NCBI RefSeq assembly: GCF_001424165.1
Contig: NZ_LMOJ01000025.1
Span: 124,001 to 188,000 of the forward strand
Length of the DNA: 64,000 nt
From: Massilia sp. Leaf139
GTDB taxonomy: Bacteria > Pseudomonadota > Gammaproteobacteria > Burkholderiales > Burkholderiaceae_D
Direction: 5' to 3'
Part shown: positions 55,085 through 63,940 of the stretch, in pieces
Numbering within the stretch: position 1 is the stretch's first letter
Layout of the letters: the number at the start of each line of letters is the position of its first letter
Made by a program: the position numbers and the translations under genes
The notes under the pieces: generated by a model
What the model saw: the letters and a program-made list of their open reading frames with translations, nothing else
What the model was told of the DNA's origin: nothing
Databases searched by the model: none

Positions 55085-55744
55085 ATGCCTGACAATTCGA
55101 TAAGCAACTGGTTCGCCAGCCTGGCCGGTACCAGCGCGCGTCCCTCGGTGTTGGTCAAGGCGCTGAGTCAACGCGACCGGCGGCGCATGCTCAGGCATTT
55201 CCTGGCGCTCGACGACGGCGACCGCCTGCTGCGCTTCGGCACCGTGCTGCCCGACGAGCAGGTGCGCGCCTATGTGGAAAAAATCGATTTTTCGCGCGAC
55301 ATCGTGTTCGGCGTGGTCAGCCGCGGCTTTCAGCTGGTCGGCGTCGGCCACCTCGCCTTCGCGCCGCCCGAGCCGGGGCGTGCCGGTCAGACCGTCAAGG
55401 AGCGCGTAGCCGAATTCGGCGTGTCGGTGTCGAAATCCGCGCGCGGACAGGGCGTCGGCTCGCGCCTGTTCGAGCGCGCCGCCATCCACTGCCGCAACAG
55501 CGACATCGACACCCTGTACATGCAGTGCCTGTCGAGCAACCGCACGATGATGCACATCGCCAAAAAGGCGGGCATGGAGATCAAGCGCGAGTACGGCGAG
55601 GCCGACGCTTACCTGCACCTGCCGCCGCCGAGCCCCGGCAGCGTGATGCGCGAGGCGCTGGAAGAGCAGTTCGCGGTGATCGATTACACCGTGAAAGCCA
55701 ATGCGCGCGCGGCAATGAAGTGGTTCATGCCGCGCAAACGGTAG
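55085..55744 (+). CDS. GNAT-family N-acetyltransferase
   Basis: This 219-residue GNAT protein has acetyl-CoA loop VSKSARGQGVGSRLFERAA (R/Q-x-x-G-x-G/A pattern, about residues 117-135), and NRTMMHIAKKAGM is typical of the fold's end. I chose the ATG at 55085; an upstream in-frame ATG lacks family similarity. Its stop codon TAG (55742-55744) is the first three bases of a repeat element, so the last codons may have been reset by that insertion. Substrate unknown. Confidence 0.85.
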   Translation: MPDNSISNWFASLAGTSARPSVLVKALSQRDRRRMLRHFLALDDGDRLLRFGTVLPDEQVRAYVEKIDFSRDIVFGVVSRGFQLVGVGHLAFAPPEPGRAGQTVKERVAEFGVSVSKSARGQGVGSRLFERAAIHCRNSDIDTLYMQCLSSNRTMMHIAKKAGMEIKREYGEADAYLHLPPPSPGSVMREALEEQFAVIDYTVKANARAAMKWFMPRKR

Positions 55745-55880
55745 GGTGGACGGCTTCGCCGTCCACGCGTTCAACCGGCTTCGGAAACCTCGCGTCGGAT
55801 CACCCGTACGTTGAACGCGTGGGCGGGAGACCCGCCCGGTGAAACCGTGGTCGAGGCCATTGGCCTCGACCACCCCTACA
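55742..55880. repeat. REP/MITE-like element, copy C
   Basis: It begins TAGGGTGGACGGCTTCGCCG and ends CGACCACCCCTACA. The left end forms a hairpin GTGGACGGCTTCGCCGTCCAC; the right half has two more hairpins around GGGCGGGAGACCCGCCC and GGTCGAGGCCATTGGCCTCGACC. It fills the whole gap between the convergent GNAT and Lrp genes: its first TAG is the GNAT stop, and it ends two bases from the Lrp stop. Confidence 0.85.
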
Positions 55881-55882
55881 AT

Positions 55883-56395
55883 TCACCGTCCTGCATCCCC
55901 AATCGGCAGCGCCGTCGTCTCCTTGATCCTCTGCAGCGCAAAACTCGACTTTACATCCAGCACCGACGGATGGCGCAACAAGGTCGCCATCATGAAGCGC
56001 GAAAAATGGTCCATGTCTTCCACGTGGACGCGCAGCAGGAAATCCATTTCCCCCGTCATCGCATAACAGGCCACCACTTCCGGCCAGGCCGCCACCGCCT
56101 GCGCGAACTCGAAGCGTGGCGACGTCGCCGGCACGCGCGAATTGGCCGGGCCTTCGCTGTGCTTTTCCAGGCGCACGTTCACATAGGCCAACAGGCCGAG
56201 GCCGATCTTGTCGGGGTCGACCAGCGCCACGTACTGGCGGATCACGCCGGCTTCTTCCAGGCGCTTGATGCGGCGCAGGCAAGGGGAGGGCGACAGGTTC
56301 ACGCGCTCGGCGACATCCTGGTTCGAGAGGCGGCCATCGGCCTGCAAAATCTCCAGGATCTTGCGGTCGGTTTTGTCCAATTCTATCTTTGACAT
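55883..56395 (-). CDS. Lrp/AsnC-family transcriptional regulator
   Basis: This 170-residue regulator has an N-terminal HTH (LDKTDRKILEILQADGRLSN and LSPSPCLRRIKRLEEAGVI split here) and a C-terminal RAM ligand domain (about residues 70-165). Insert HSEGPANSRVPATSPRF at about 90-106 is a little longer than usual. I chose the start MSKIELDKTD. It is divergent from the fused indolepyruvate oxidoreductase, and in Burkholderiales such Lrp genes typically flank it, so aromatic amino acid control of that gene is likely (inference). Confidence 0.93.
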   Translation of the reverse strand: MSKIELDKTDRKILEILQADGRLSNQDVAERVNLSPSPCLRRIKRLEEAGVIRQYVALVDPDKIGLGLLAYVNVRLEKHSEGPANSRVPATSPRFEFAQAVAAWPEVVACYAMTGEMDFLLRVHVEDMDHFSRFMMATLLRHPSVLDVKSSFALQRIKETTALPIGDAGR

Positions 56396-56579
56396 AAATT
56401 TCCCTAGGGCTGACCAGATCCGCAATTTTATTGCGCAACTGGCGAGTTGGGGGGAATTGATTGGTATTTAATGCTGGAGGCACAAGAGTATAGTGTCGCA
56501 GATTACGGAGGAGACATCTCCGTCGCGGCGTGACGAACAATAACAAGCGCGCCGACCCCAACCCAACGGAGACCCATCA
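56396..56579. promoter_or_regulatory. divergent Lrp / indolepyruvate oxidoreductase promoter region
   Basis: This 184-base gap is AT-rich at 56390-56490. It contains the palindrome TTGCGCAA (56431-56438) and A/T tracts of the kind Lrp proteins bind. A GGAG ribosome site precedes the oxidoreductase ATG. No clear -35/-10 pair was assigned. Confidence 0.4.
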
Positions 56580-59500
56580 ATGAACGCACCCCTCGACCGC
56601 TCCCAGCTGCAACCATCGCAACCGGAGCACGAGATCACGCTCGACGACAAGTGGACGCTCGAGCGCGGCCGCGCCTTCATGACCGGCACTCAAGCCCTGA
56701 TCCGCCTGCCGATGCTGCAGCGCGAGCGCGACGTCAAGGCCGGCCTGAACACCGCCGGCTACATCACCGGCTACCGCGGTTCGCCCGTCACCGCCGTCGA
56801 TCAGACCGCGATGAAGGCGAAGAAGCACCTGGAAGCCCACCACGTCAAGTTCCACCCTGGCATGAACGAAGACCTGGCGGCGACCGCCGTCTGGGGCACC
56901 CAGCAAACGAACCTGTACAAGGACGCGAACTACGACGGCGTGTTCGCCATGTGGTACGGCAAGGGCCCAGGCGTCGACCGTTGCGGCGACGTGTTCAAAC
57001 ACGCCAACAACGCCGGCTCCGCCAAGAATGGCGGCGTGCTGGTGCTGGCCGGCGACGACCATGCGGCCAAATCCTCGTCCACCGCGCACCAGTCGGATCA
57101 CATCCTGACCCACTGCGGCATTCCCGTCCTGTACCCGTCGTCGGTGCAGGAATACATCGACTTCGGCCTGCACGCCTGGGCCATGAGCCGCTACACGGGC
57201 CTGTGGGTGTCGATGAAATGCGTCACCGACATCATCGAGTCGGGCGCCGTGGTCGACCTCGATCCGGATCGCGTCCAGATCGTCACCCCGACCGACTTCG
57301 AACTTCCTGAAGGCGGTCTGAACATCCGCTGGCCGGACGCCGTCCTGGATCAGGAAGTCCGGATGAGCAACTACAAGTGGTACGCGGCCCTGGCCTATGC
57401 GCGTGCCAACAAGCTCAATAAAATTATCTGGGACAGCCCGCAGCCGAAGATCGGCATCATCACCGCCGGTAAAAGCTATGTCGACACGCGCCAGGCGCTG
57501 GCCGACCTCGGCATCGACGAGCAGGCGGCGCGCGACATCGGCCTGCGCCTGTATAAGGTCGGCATGACCTGGCCGCTCGAGTCCGAGGGCGTGCACAAAT
57601 TCGCGCGCGGCCTGGACGAGATCCTGGTGGTCGAAGAAAAGCGCCAGGTGATGGAATACGCGCTGAAGGAAGAGCTGTATAACCTGCCGGACGGCGAGCG
57701 TCCGCGCGTGGTCGGCAAGTTCGACGACACCGGCGAATGGCACAACAAGAACCGCACCGGCCATGGCGACTGGCTGCTGCCTGCGACCTATGAGCTGAAC
57801 CCGGCGCAGATCGCGCGGGCGATTGCTTCGCGCATCTCGCATTACTGCGCCGGCCACCCGGTCGAGCAGCGCGTCAAGGAACGCATCGCCTTCCTGGAAA
57901 ACAAGGAGCTGGTGCTCAAGAACATTCCAGCCAAGGCCAATCCGGAAACCGACCGCATCCCGTACTTCTGCTCGGGCTGCCCGCACAACAGTTCGACCAA
58001 GGTGCCGGAAGGCTCGCGCGCCATGGCCGGCATCGGCTGCCACTACATGGTGCTGTGGATGGACCGCGAAACCTCGACCTTCACCCACATGGGCGCCGAA
58101 GGCACGACCTGGATCGGCCAGTCCCCATTCACCAGCGAAAAGCACGTGTTCGTGAACCTGGGCGACGGTACCTACTTCCACTCGGGCATCCTGGCGATCC
58201 GCGCGGCGGTGGCCGCCAAGGTGAACATCACCTACAAGATTCTGTACAACGACGCGGTCGCCATGACCGGCGGCCAGAACGTCGACGGCCCGCTCGATCC
58301 GGGCATGATCACGCGCCAGATCGCGGCCGAAGGCGTGAAACCGATCATCGTCGTCACCGACGAGCCGGAAAAATACCCGAGCGACTACGCCTGGGCCGAA
58401 GGCGTCACCGTGCGTCACCGTTCCGAGCTGATGGACGTGCAAAAGGAATTGCGCGAAATGCCGGGCGTGACCGCCGTCATCTACGACCAGACCTGCGCTT
58501 CGGAAAAGCGCCGCCGCCGCAAGAAGGGCGAATTCCCCGACCCGGCCAAGCGCGCCGTGATCAACGAAGCCGTCTGCGAAGGCTGCGGCGATTGCTCGGT
58601 GCAGTCGAACTGCCTGTCGGTCGAGCCGCTGGAAACGGAACTGGGCCGCAAGCGCCAGATCAACCAGTCGTCCTGCAACAAGGATTTCAGTTGCGTCTCC
58701 GGCTTCTGCCCGAGCTTCGTCACCGTCGAAGGCGGCGGTCTGAAAAAGCCGAAGAAGGCCGCCGTTGCGACCAACGACGCGCCTCCTAGCCTGCCTGCAC
58801 CGCGCATTCCGTCGGTCGACACCCCGTTCGGCATCCTGGTCGCCGGCGTCGGCGGCACCGGTGTCGTGACCGTCGGCCAGATCCTGGCCGTCGCCGCCCA
58901 CGTCGAAGGGAAAGGCGCGATCGTGCTCGACCAGAGCGGCCTGGCCCAGAAGGGCGGCCCGGTGATGTCGCACGTGCGCCTGGCCCAGCACCAGTCGGAT
59001 CTGCACTCGACCCGCGTCGGCACCGGCAGCGCCGATCTCGTGATCGGCTGCGACCAGATCGTCGCCGCCAGCCGCGATGCGCTGAGCCGCATGGGCGAAG
59101 GCCGTACCTGGGCCGCCGTCAACTCGACCGGCGCCACCACGGCCGCCTTCGTGAAAAATCCGGACTGGCAGTTCCCGGCCGAAGGTTCGCGCGGCGCCAT
59201 CGTGCAAGCCTGTGGCGTGGACAACGTCGACTTCGTCGACGCCGGCCAGATGGCGACCGCCCTGATGGGCGACGCGATCGCCACCAACATGTTCATGCTC
59301 GGCTACGCCTTCCAGAAGGGCCATGTGCCGCTGCTTGAATCCTCGCTCATGAAGGCCATCGAACTGAACAACGTCTCGGTCGCCTTCAACAAGGCCGCCT
59401 TCAACTGGGGCCGCACCGCCGCCCACGACCTGGCCTCGGTGAAACGCGTCACGACCCCGGCCAAGGTGGTCGAGTTCAAGCGCGCCCAGACCCTGGACGA

Positions 59501-60140
59501 GCTGGTCTCCCGCCGCGTGGAATTGCTGACGGCTTACCAGAACGCCGGCTATGCCGCCCAGTACAAGGCTTTTGTGGATCAGGTGCGCGCTGAAGAAGCC
59601 AAGCTTGGCAAAGGCACGCGCCTGACCGAAGCCGTGGCCCGTTACTTCTACAAGCTGATGGCCTACAAGGACGAATACGAAGTGGCGCGCCTGCACACGG
59701 ATCCGGCCTTCAAGGAAAAGATCGCCAACATGTTCGAAGGCGACATCACCATCAAATACCACCTGGCGCCGCCGCTGCTGGCCAAGCACGACAAGGAAGG
59801 CCGCGCGCTGAAGAAGGAATACGGTTCGTGGATGCTGGGCGCCTTCGGCGTGCTGGCTAAACTGAAGGGCCTGCGCGGCACCCCGTTCGATGTGTTCGGC
59901 TACAGCGCCGAGCGCAAGACCGAGCGTGCTTTGATCGGCGAATACCGTGCGACTGTCGGCGCGCTGCTGCCGAAGCTGACGAACGAGAACCTGGCGCAAG
60001 CCGTGGCGATCGCCAGCATTCCGGAAGACATCCGCGGCTACGGCCACGTGAAGGAGCGCCACCTGAAGGCGGCCAAGGCGAAGGAAGCGCAATTGATCGC
60101 CGCCTTCCACGCGCCGACGGGTCTGACGCACGCCGCCTGA
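56580..60140 (+). CDS. fused indolepyruvate:ferredoxin oxidoreductase
   Basis: This oxidatively decarboxylates aryl-pyruvates from Trp, Phe and Tyr transamination to acyl-CoA, using thiamine diphosphate and Fe-S clusters. The 1186-residue chain fuses the alpha parts (pyrimidine domain about 20-300, TPP domain about 440-640 with CSGCPHNSST and GDGTYFHSG), an Fe-S region (CEGCGDCSVQSNC and CNKDFSC-x5-CPS, about 663-720), the gamma-type domain (GVGGTGVVTVGQIL, about 757-950) and a C-terminal DUF6537-type region. This aerobic fused form is common in Burkholderiales. Confidence 0.93.
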   Translation: MNAPLDRSQLQPSQPEHEITLDDKWTLERGRAFMTGTQALIRLPMLQRERDVKAGLNTAGYITGYRGSPVTAVDQTAMKAKKHLEAHHVKFHPGMNEDLAATAVWGTQQTNLYKDANYDGVFAMWYGKGPGVDRCGDVFKHANNAGSAKNGGVLVLAGDDHAAKSSSTAHQSDHILTHCGIPVLYPSSVQEYIDFGLHAWAMSRYTGLWVSMKCVTDIIESGAVVDLDPDRVQIVTPTDFELPEGGLNIRWPDAVLDQEVRMSNYKWYAALAYARANKLNKIIWDSPQPKIGIITAGKSYVDTRQALADLGIDEQAARDIGLRLYKVGMTWPLESEGVHKFARGLDEILVVEEKRQVMEYALKEELYNLPDGERPRVVGKFDDTGEWHNKNRTGHGDWLLPATYELNPAQIARAIASRISHYCAGHPVEQRVKERIAFLENKELVLKNIPAKANPETDRIPYFCSGCPHNSSTKVPEGSRAMAGIGCHYMVLWMDRETSTFTHMGAEGTTWIGQSPFTSEKHVFVNLGDGTYFHSGILAIRAAVAAKVNITYKILYNDAVAMTGGQNVDGPLDPGMITRQIAAEGVKPIIVVTDEPEKYPSDYAWAEGVTVRHRSELMDVQKELREMPGVTAVIYDQTCASEKRRRRKKGEFPDPAKRAVINEAVCEGCGDCSVQSNCLSVEPLETELGRKRQINQSSCNKDFSCVSGFCPSFVTVEGGGLKKPKKAAVATNDAPPSLPAPRIPSVDTPFGILVAGVGGTGVVTVGQILAVAAHVEGKGAIVLDQSGLAQKGGPVMSHVRLAQHQSDLHSTRVGTGSADLVIGCDQIVAASRDALSRMGEGRTWAAVNSTGATTAAFVKNPDWQFPAEGSRGAIVQACGVDNVDFVDAGQMATALMGDAIATNMFMLGYAFQKGHVPLLESSLMKAIELNNVSVAFNKAAFNWGRTAAHDLASVKRVTTPAKVVEFKRAQTLDELVSRRVELLTAYQNAGYAAQYKAFVDQVRAEEAKLGKGTRLTEAVARYFYKLMAYKDEYEVARLHTDPAFKEKIANMFEGDITIKYHLAPPLLAKHDKEGRALKKEYGSWMLGAFGVLAKLKGLRGTPFDVFGYSAERKTERALIGEYRATVGALLPKLTNENLAQAVAIASIPEDIRGYGHVKERHLKAAKAKEAQLIAAFHAPTGLTHAA

Positions 60141-60165
60141 TCTACCCGCCTTGCATCACTTTTCG

Positions 60166-60206
60166 CGCCAGGCCCGGCTTCCAGCTGGGCCTGGCGTTGT
60201 TGTTTT
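60166..60206 (+). terminator. intrinsic terminator after the oxidoreductase gene
   Basis: CGCCAGGCCC (60166-60175) pairs with GGGCCTGGCG (60187-60196) with an 11-base loop, followed by TTGTTGTTTT. It lies 25 bases after the stop codon. Confidence 0.88.
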
Positions 60207-60318
60207 GCGGCATTAAAAATTTATTTTTCAAAAATTTGCCAAGGGCAAGGGTGCAGCCTTCTCAAAGCGGCAGGCTTGTCTTACTCTTGGCCCATAACTT
60301 GTCTCCGAACCATCGCTC

Positions 60319-61920
60319 ATGAAATCGTTCATCTCCCAAGACGGTCGCCTGACCGCATCGCTGCGCCTGCTTTGCAGCGCCTTCGTCGCTGCCTCGCTGC
60401 TTACCGCCTGCGGCGGCGGCGGCGGGTCGCCCGGCACCCTGACGGGTACGACACCGCCGGTGACGGGAACGACGCCCCCCGTGACCAGCCCGGACGGGGC
60501 CGAGCCGGACGTCGCTACCCTGGGCGACGCCTTCAATACATACTGGAACCTGTGCGCCAAGCCGCGTACCGGCATCGACCCCTATACCGGCAAGCCCTAT
60601 CCCGACCGCCAGGGCACCCTGCGCGATGAGCTGACCTTCCTGCGCGCCTGGACGCACCAGAACTACCTCTGGTACAACGAAGTCCCGAGCGGCATCAAGA
60701 TGGCTGACTTCACCAACCCGATCGACTATTTCGACAAGCTCAAGACGCCGGCCACGACGCCCTCGGGCGCACCGAAAGACCAGTTCCACTTTACCTACGC
60801 CTCGGCCGAGTGGGACAAGCTGACCAATTCGGGGATCGAACTGGGCTATGGCGTGACCTGGAGCAGCGCCGGCCCCACCGCGCCGCGCACCTGGAACGTG
60901 TCGATCGTCGAACCGGGCTCGCCGGCCGCCGCCGCCGGCCTGCGCCGCGGCGACCAGCTCACCGTGATCGACGGCGTCGATTTCATCAATGCCAGCGACA
61001 CCGCCTCGGTCGAGAAGATCAATGCCGCGCTGTTCCCGGATACCCCGGGCGAGTCGCACAGCTTTACCTTTAAGCGCGGCACGGAAACCCTGGCCGTTAC
61101 CATGCAGGCCAAGGACGTGACGGCGACCTCGGTCAAGCACACCAAAGTCATCGACACACCGAACGGCAAGGTCGGCTATTTGAGTTTCGAGAACCACAAC
61201 GCGGTCGCCGAGCGCCAGCTGATCGACGCGTTCAACACGCTCAAAACGGCCAACGTCAACGGCCTGGTGCTGGACATGCGCTACAACGGCGGCGGCCTGC
61301 TCAACATCGCCGCCGAACTGGGCTACATGATCGCCGGCCCCAAATCGCAGGGCCAGGTGTTCGAGCGCCTCGTCTACAACGACAAGATCGAAGCCAGCCA
61401 GGCCTCGCAGGTGATCCGCTTCGAGCCGACCGCCTACGGCTTCGCAGCCGGCGCCGGCACGGTGAACAAGGGCACGCCGCTGCCGACCCTGACCCTGAAC
61501 CGCGTCACCATCCTGACCACCGACGGCACCTGCTCGGCGAGCGAGGCGGTGATCAATGCGCTGCGCGGTGTGAACGTGCAGGTCGACGTGATCGGCGCCC
61601 AGACCTGCGGCAAGCCGTATGGCTTCACGCCGGTGCCGAACTGCGGCACGACCTATTTCTCGATCGAGTTCAAGGGTGTGAACGCCCAGGGCTTCGGCGA
61701 CTATGCCGACGGCTTCGCGCCGACCTGCGCGGTGGCCGACGACCTCACGCGCGAACTGGGCGATACGAGCGAGGCGCTGCTGTCGACCGCGCTGAGCTAC
61801 CGCGCCACCGGCGTCTGCCCGGCCCAGAACCGCACGTCGGCCCAGGCGATGGCCTCCATGGCGCGCAAGCTGGTGCGGCCGCCGGTTTCGCAGATCGCGA
61901 TTCATACGCGGGCACGGTAA
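60319..61920 (+). CDS. lipoprotein S41-family peptidase
   Basis: This 533-residue predicted lipoprotein protease has a lipobox LLTAC followed by a poly-Gly run at about residues 28-40, then a Thr/Pro linker. A PDZ domain lies at about 170-260 (GSPAAAAGLRRGDQLTVIDG). In the S41 core (about 280-480) the Ser is in TDGTCSASEAV and the Lys in QTCGKPYGF. Several cysteines (for example NLCAK, TTDGTC, QTCGKP, PNCGT, PTCAV) suggest disulfides. It differs from CtpA in order and is typical of Oxalobacteraceae secreted S41 proteins. Confidence 0.92.
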   Translation: MKSFISQDGRLTASLRLLCSAFVAASLLTACGGGGGSPGTLTGTTPPVTGTTPPVTSPDGAEPDVATLGDAFNTYWNLCAKPRTGIDPYTGKPYPDRQGTLRDELTFLRAWTHQNYLWYNEVPSGIKMADFTNPIDYFDKLKTPATTPSGAPKDQFHFTYASAEWDKLTNSGIELGYGVTWSSAGPTAPRTWNVSIVEPGSPAAAAGLRRGDQLTVIDGVDFINASDTASVEKINAALFPDTPGESHSFTFKRGTETLAVTMQAKDVTATSVKHTKVIDTPNGKVGYLSFENHNAVAERQLIDAFNTLKTANVNGLVLDMRYNGGGLLNIAAELGYMIAGPKSQGQVFERLVYNDKIEASQASQVIRFEPTAYGFAAGAGTVNKGTPLPTLTLNRVTILTTDGTCSASEAVINALRGVNVQVDVIGAQTCGKPYGFTPVPNCGTTYFSIEFKGVNAQGFGDYADGFAPTCAVADDLTRELGDTSEALLSTALSYRATGVCPAQNRTSAQAMASMARKLVRPPVSQIAIHTRAR

Positions 61921-61941
61921 GCCGGCAGGCAGCATCCGGGT

Positions 61942-61978
61942 ACGACAAAGCGCCGCCTTCGGGTGGCGCTTTGTCGTT
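61942..61978 (+). terminator. intrinsic-type hairpin after the S41 lipoprotein gene
   Basis: A 13-bp stem (61942-61954, ACGACAAAGCGCC, with 61965-61977) and a 10-base loop lie 21 bases after the stop. The T-run is poor, so strength is uncertain. Confidence 0.65.
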
Positions 61979-61997
61979 CGGGAGGGGCAAACGCGAC

Positions 61998-62003
61998 TAT
62001 AAT
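61998..62003 (+). promoter_or_regulatory. candidate -10 box for the M14 peptidase gene
   Basis: A perfect TATAAT stands 42 bases before the chosen ATG in the AT-richer gap after a terminator. The best -35 (TTGTCG, 61971-61976) is 21 bases away and lies in the terminator stem, so the assignment is tentative. Confidence 0.4.
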
Positions 62004-62045
62004 TTTCCGCTTTGCCCCTTCATTCAATCTGCCGGAGCTTCCTTG

Positions 62046-63818
62046 ATGATTCGTTCTGCGTTACTGCTTGCGCTGCTCGCCGCCTTGCCCCTGTCCGCTT
62101 CCGCCAACGCGGCCGCTTCCAACCTGACGACGGTCTCGGAGCGCTCCGGCTTCCAGGCCACGGGCCGCTACGACGAAGTCGTCAAGCTGTGCGCAGCCTT
62201 CGCCAAGGCCTATCCGAAGGAAGTCAAGTGCGTCGAGTTCGGACGCACGCCGGAAGACCGCCCGATGCTGGCGCTGGTCGCCACCCGCAGCGGCGCCTTC
62301 ACGCCGCAGGCAGCCAATAAACAGGGTATCCCCGTCACCCTGATCCAGGGCGGCATCCACGCCGGCGAGATCGACGGCAAGGATGCCGGCTTCCTGGCGC
62401 TGCGCGAGGTGCTGGAAAACCGCCTGGCCAAGGGCGCTCTCGAGAAGCAGGTGCTGCTCTTCGTCCCGGTGTTCAACGTCGACGGCCACGAGCGCTTCCA
62501 GAAATGGAACCGCCCGAACCAGCGCGGCCCGGTCGAGATGGGCTGGCGCACGACGGCCCAGAATTTCAATTTGAACCGCGATTACGTAAAAGCCGATTCG
62601 CCCGAGATGCAGGCCATGCTGACCCTGGTGAACGCCTGGGATCCGCTGACCTATGTCGACCTGCACGTCACCAACGGTGCCCAGTTCCAGCACGACGTCT
62701 CGATCCAGGTCGAACCCGTGTACTCAAGCGATCCGGAGTTCCGCAAGGCCGGCCTGGCGCTGCGCACCAACATCATCGCCGACATCGCCAAGCTCGGCTC
62801 GACCCCGCAGTCCTACTACATGTCGTTTGCCAAGAACGATGATCCGCAATCGGGCTTCGTCGATGGCGTTTCCGATCCGCGCTTCTCGACCGGCTATTTC
62901 CCGCTGCGTAACCGCATGGCGGTGCTGGTCGAAACCCATTCGTGGAAGGACTACCCGACCCGCGTGCGTGTCACCCACAACACCGTGATCTCGGTGCTGG
63001 AGCAGGTGGCGAAAAACGGCAAAGGGTGGCAGGCCGCCGCGCTCGCCGCCGATGCACGCGCCGCGCGCCTGGCCGGCATGCCGGTTGCGCTGACCTACAA
63101 GACCCTGGACACGCCGAAGATGGTCGACTTCAACGGCTACGCCTATACGCGCACGCCGTCCGACGTCTCCGGCATCCTGATGACGCGCTACGACGAAACC
63201 AAGCCGCAGGTCTGGCGCGTGCCGCTGCGCGAGGACGTCGTGGCCGACCTGGAAGTGGCGGCGCCGCGCGCCGGCTACATCGTCCCGAGCGCGCACGCGG
63301 CCCTGGTCGCCGCCAAGCTGCGCCAGCACGGCATCACCTTCCGCAAGCTCGACAAGCCTTTGGAGGGCTTCGCCAGCGAGACCTTCCGCGCCGACAAGGC
63401 GACGTTCGGCGCCACCTCCTTCGAATCGCACCAGCGCCTGACGGTCGAGGGCAGCTGGAAGAGCGAAGCGCGCAACGTCGGCCGCGGCGCGCTGTTCGTG
63501 CCGATCGCCCAGCCGAAGGCGCGCCTGGTGATGGCGATGCTGGAGCCGCAGGCGCCCGACTCGCTGCTGGCCTGGGGCATGTTCAACAACGCCTTCGAGC
63601 GCAAGGAATACATGGAAGAGTATGTCGCCGAAGACGTCGCGCGTGAACAGATGGCGGCCGACCCGCAGGTGGCCGCCGAATTCAAGCGCCGCCTCGAGCG
63701 CGACCCGGCCTTCGCCAAGAACGCGCAGGCGCGCCTGGAATTCTTCGCGCGCCGCCATGCGTCGTGGGACGAGCGTTTGAATCTGTATCCGGTGTTGCGC
63801 ACGAACGTGGCGCCGTAA
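62046..63818 (+). CDS. M14-family zinc carboxypeptidase
   Basis: This 590-residue secreted metallocarboxypeptidase has a signal peptide (about residues 1-22). Zinc ligands are in GGIHAGEIDG (H-x-x-E) and the third His in DLHVTNGAQ; the catalytic Glu is likely in VLVETHSWKD. The C-terminal 200 residues form an extra domain of unknown role. I chose the ATG giving MIRSALLLALL because the preceding in-frame sequence is not signal-like. It is a plausible T2SS or Sec substrate. Confidence 0.9.
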   Translation: MIRSALLLALLAALPLSASANAAASNLTTVSERSGFQATGRYDEVVKLCAAFAKAYPKEVKCVEFGRTPEDRPMLALVATRSGAFTPQAANKQGIPVTLIQGGIHAGEIDGKDAGFLALREVLENRLAKGALEKQVLLFVPVFNVDGHERFQKWNRPNQRGPVEMGWRTTAQNFNLNRDYVKADSPEMQAMLTLVNAWDPLTYVDLHVTNGAQFQHDVSIQVEPVYSSDPEFRKAGLALRTNIIADIAKLGSTPQSYYMSFAKNDDPQSGFVDGVSDPRFSTGYFPLRNRMAVLVETHSWKDYPTRVRVTHNTVISVLEQVAKNGKGWQAAALAADARAARLAGMPVALTYKTLDTPKMVDFNGYAYTRTPSDVSGILMTRYDETKPQVWRVPLREDVVADLEVAAPRAGYIVPSAHAALVAAKLRQHGITFRKLDKPLEGFASETFRADKATFGATSFESHQRLTVEGSWKSEARNVGRGALFVPIAQPKARLVMAMLEPQAPDSLLAWGMFNNAFERKEYMEEYVAEDVAREQMAADPQVAAEFKRRLERDPAFAKNAQARLEFFARRHASWDERLNLYPVLRTNVAP

Positions 63819-63851
63819 AGCCAGGACGGCGCAGTTCGCGTCGTCTATCCA

Positions 63852-63940
63852 TAGGGTGGGCTCTCGAGCCCACGCGGTACAAGGCTAGCATTCCGATTGC
63901 GCGTCTTGCCATCCCGCGTGGGCACAAGTGCCCACCCTAC
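63852..63940. repeat. REP/MITE-like element, copy D
   Basis: The shortest copy, 89 bases. It begins TAGGGTGGGCTCTCGAGCCC and ends GGGCACAAGTGCCCACCCTA. Both ends form hairpins, and the right end is nearly the inverse of the left end of copy B. It lies between the convergent M14 gene and a minus-strand gene; its terminal TAG, read on the minus strand (63937-63939), is that gene's stop codon. Confidence 0.88.

Noticed and set aside
56577..60131. Very long open frame (about 1184 codons) antisense to the indolepyruvate oxidoreductase gene
   Set aside because: Composition (Ala/Gly/His/Val/Arg bias) is that of an antisense shadow; the sense gene has intact motifs throughout.
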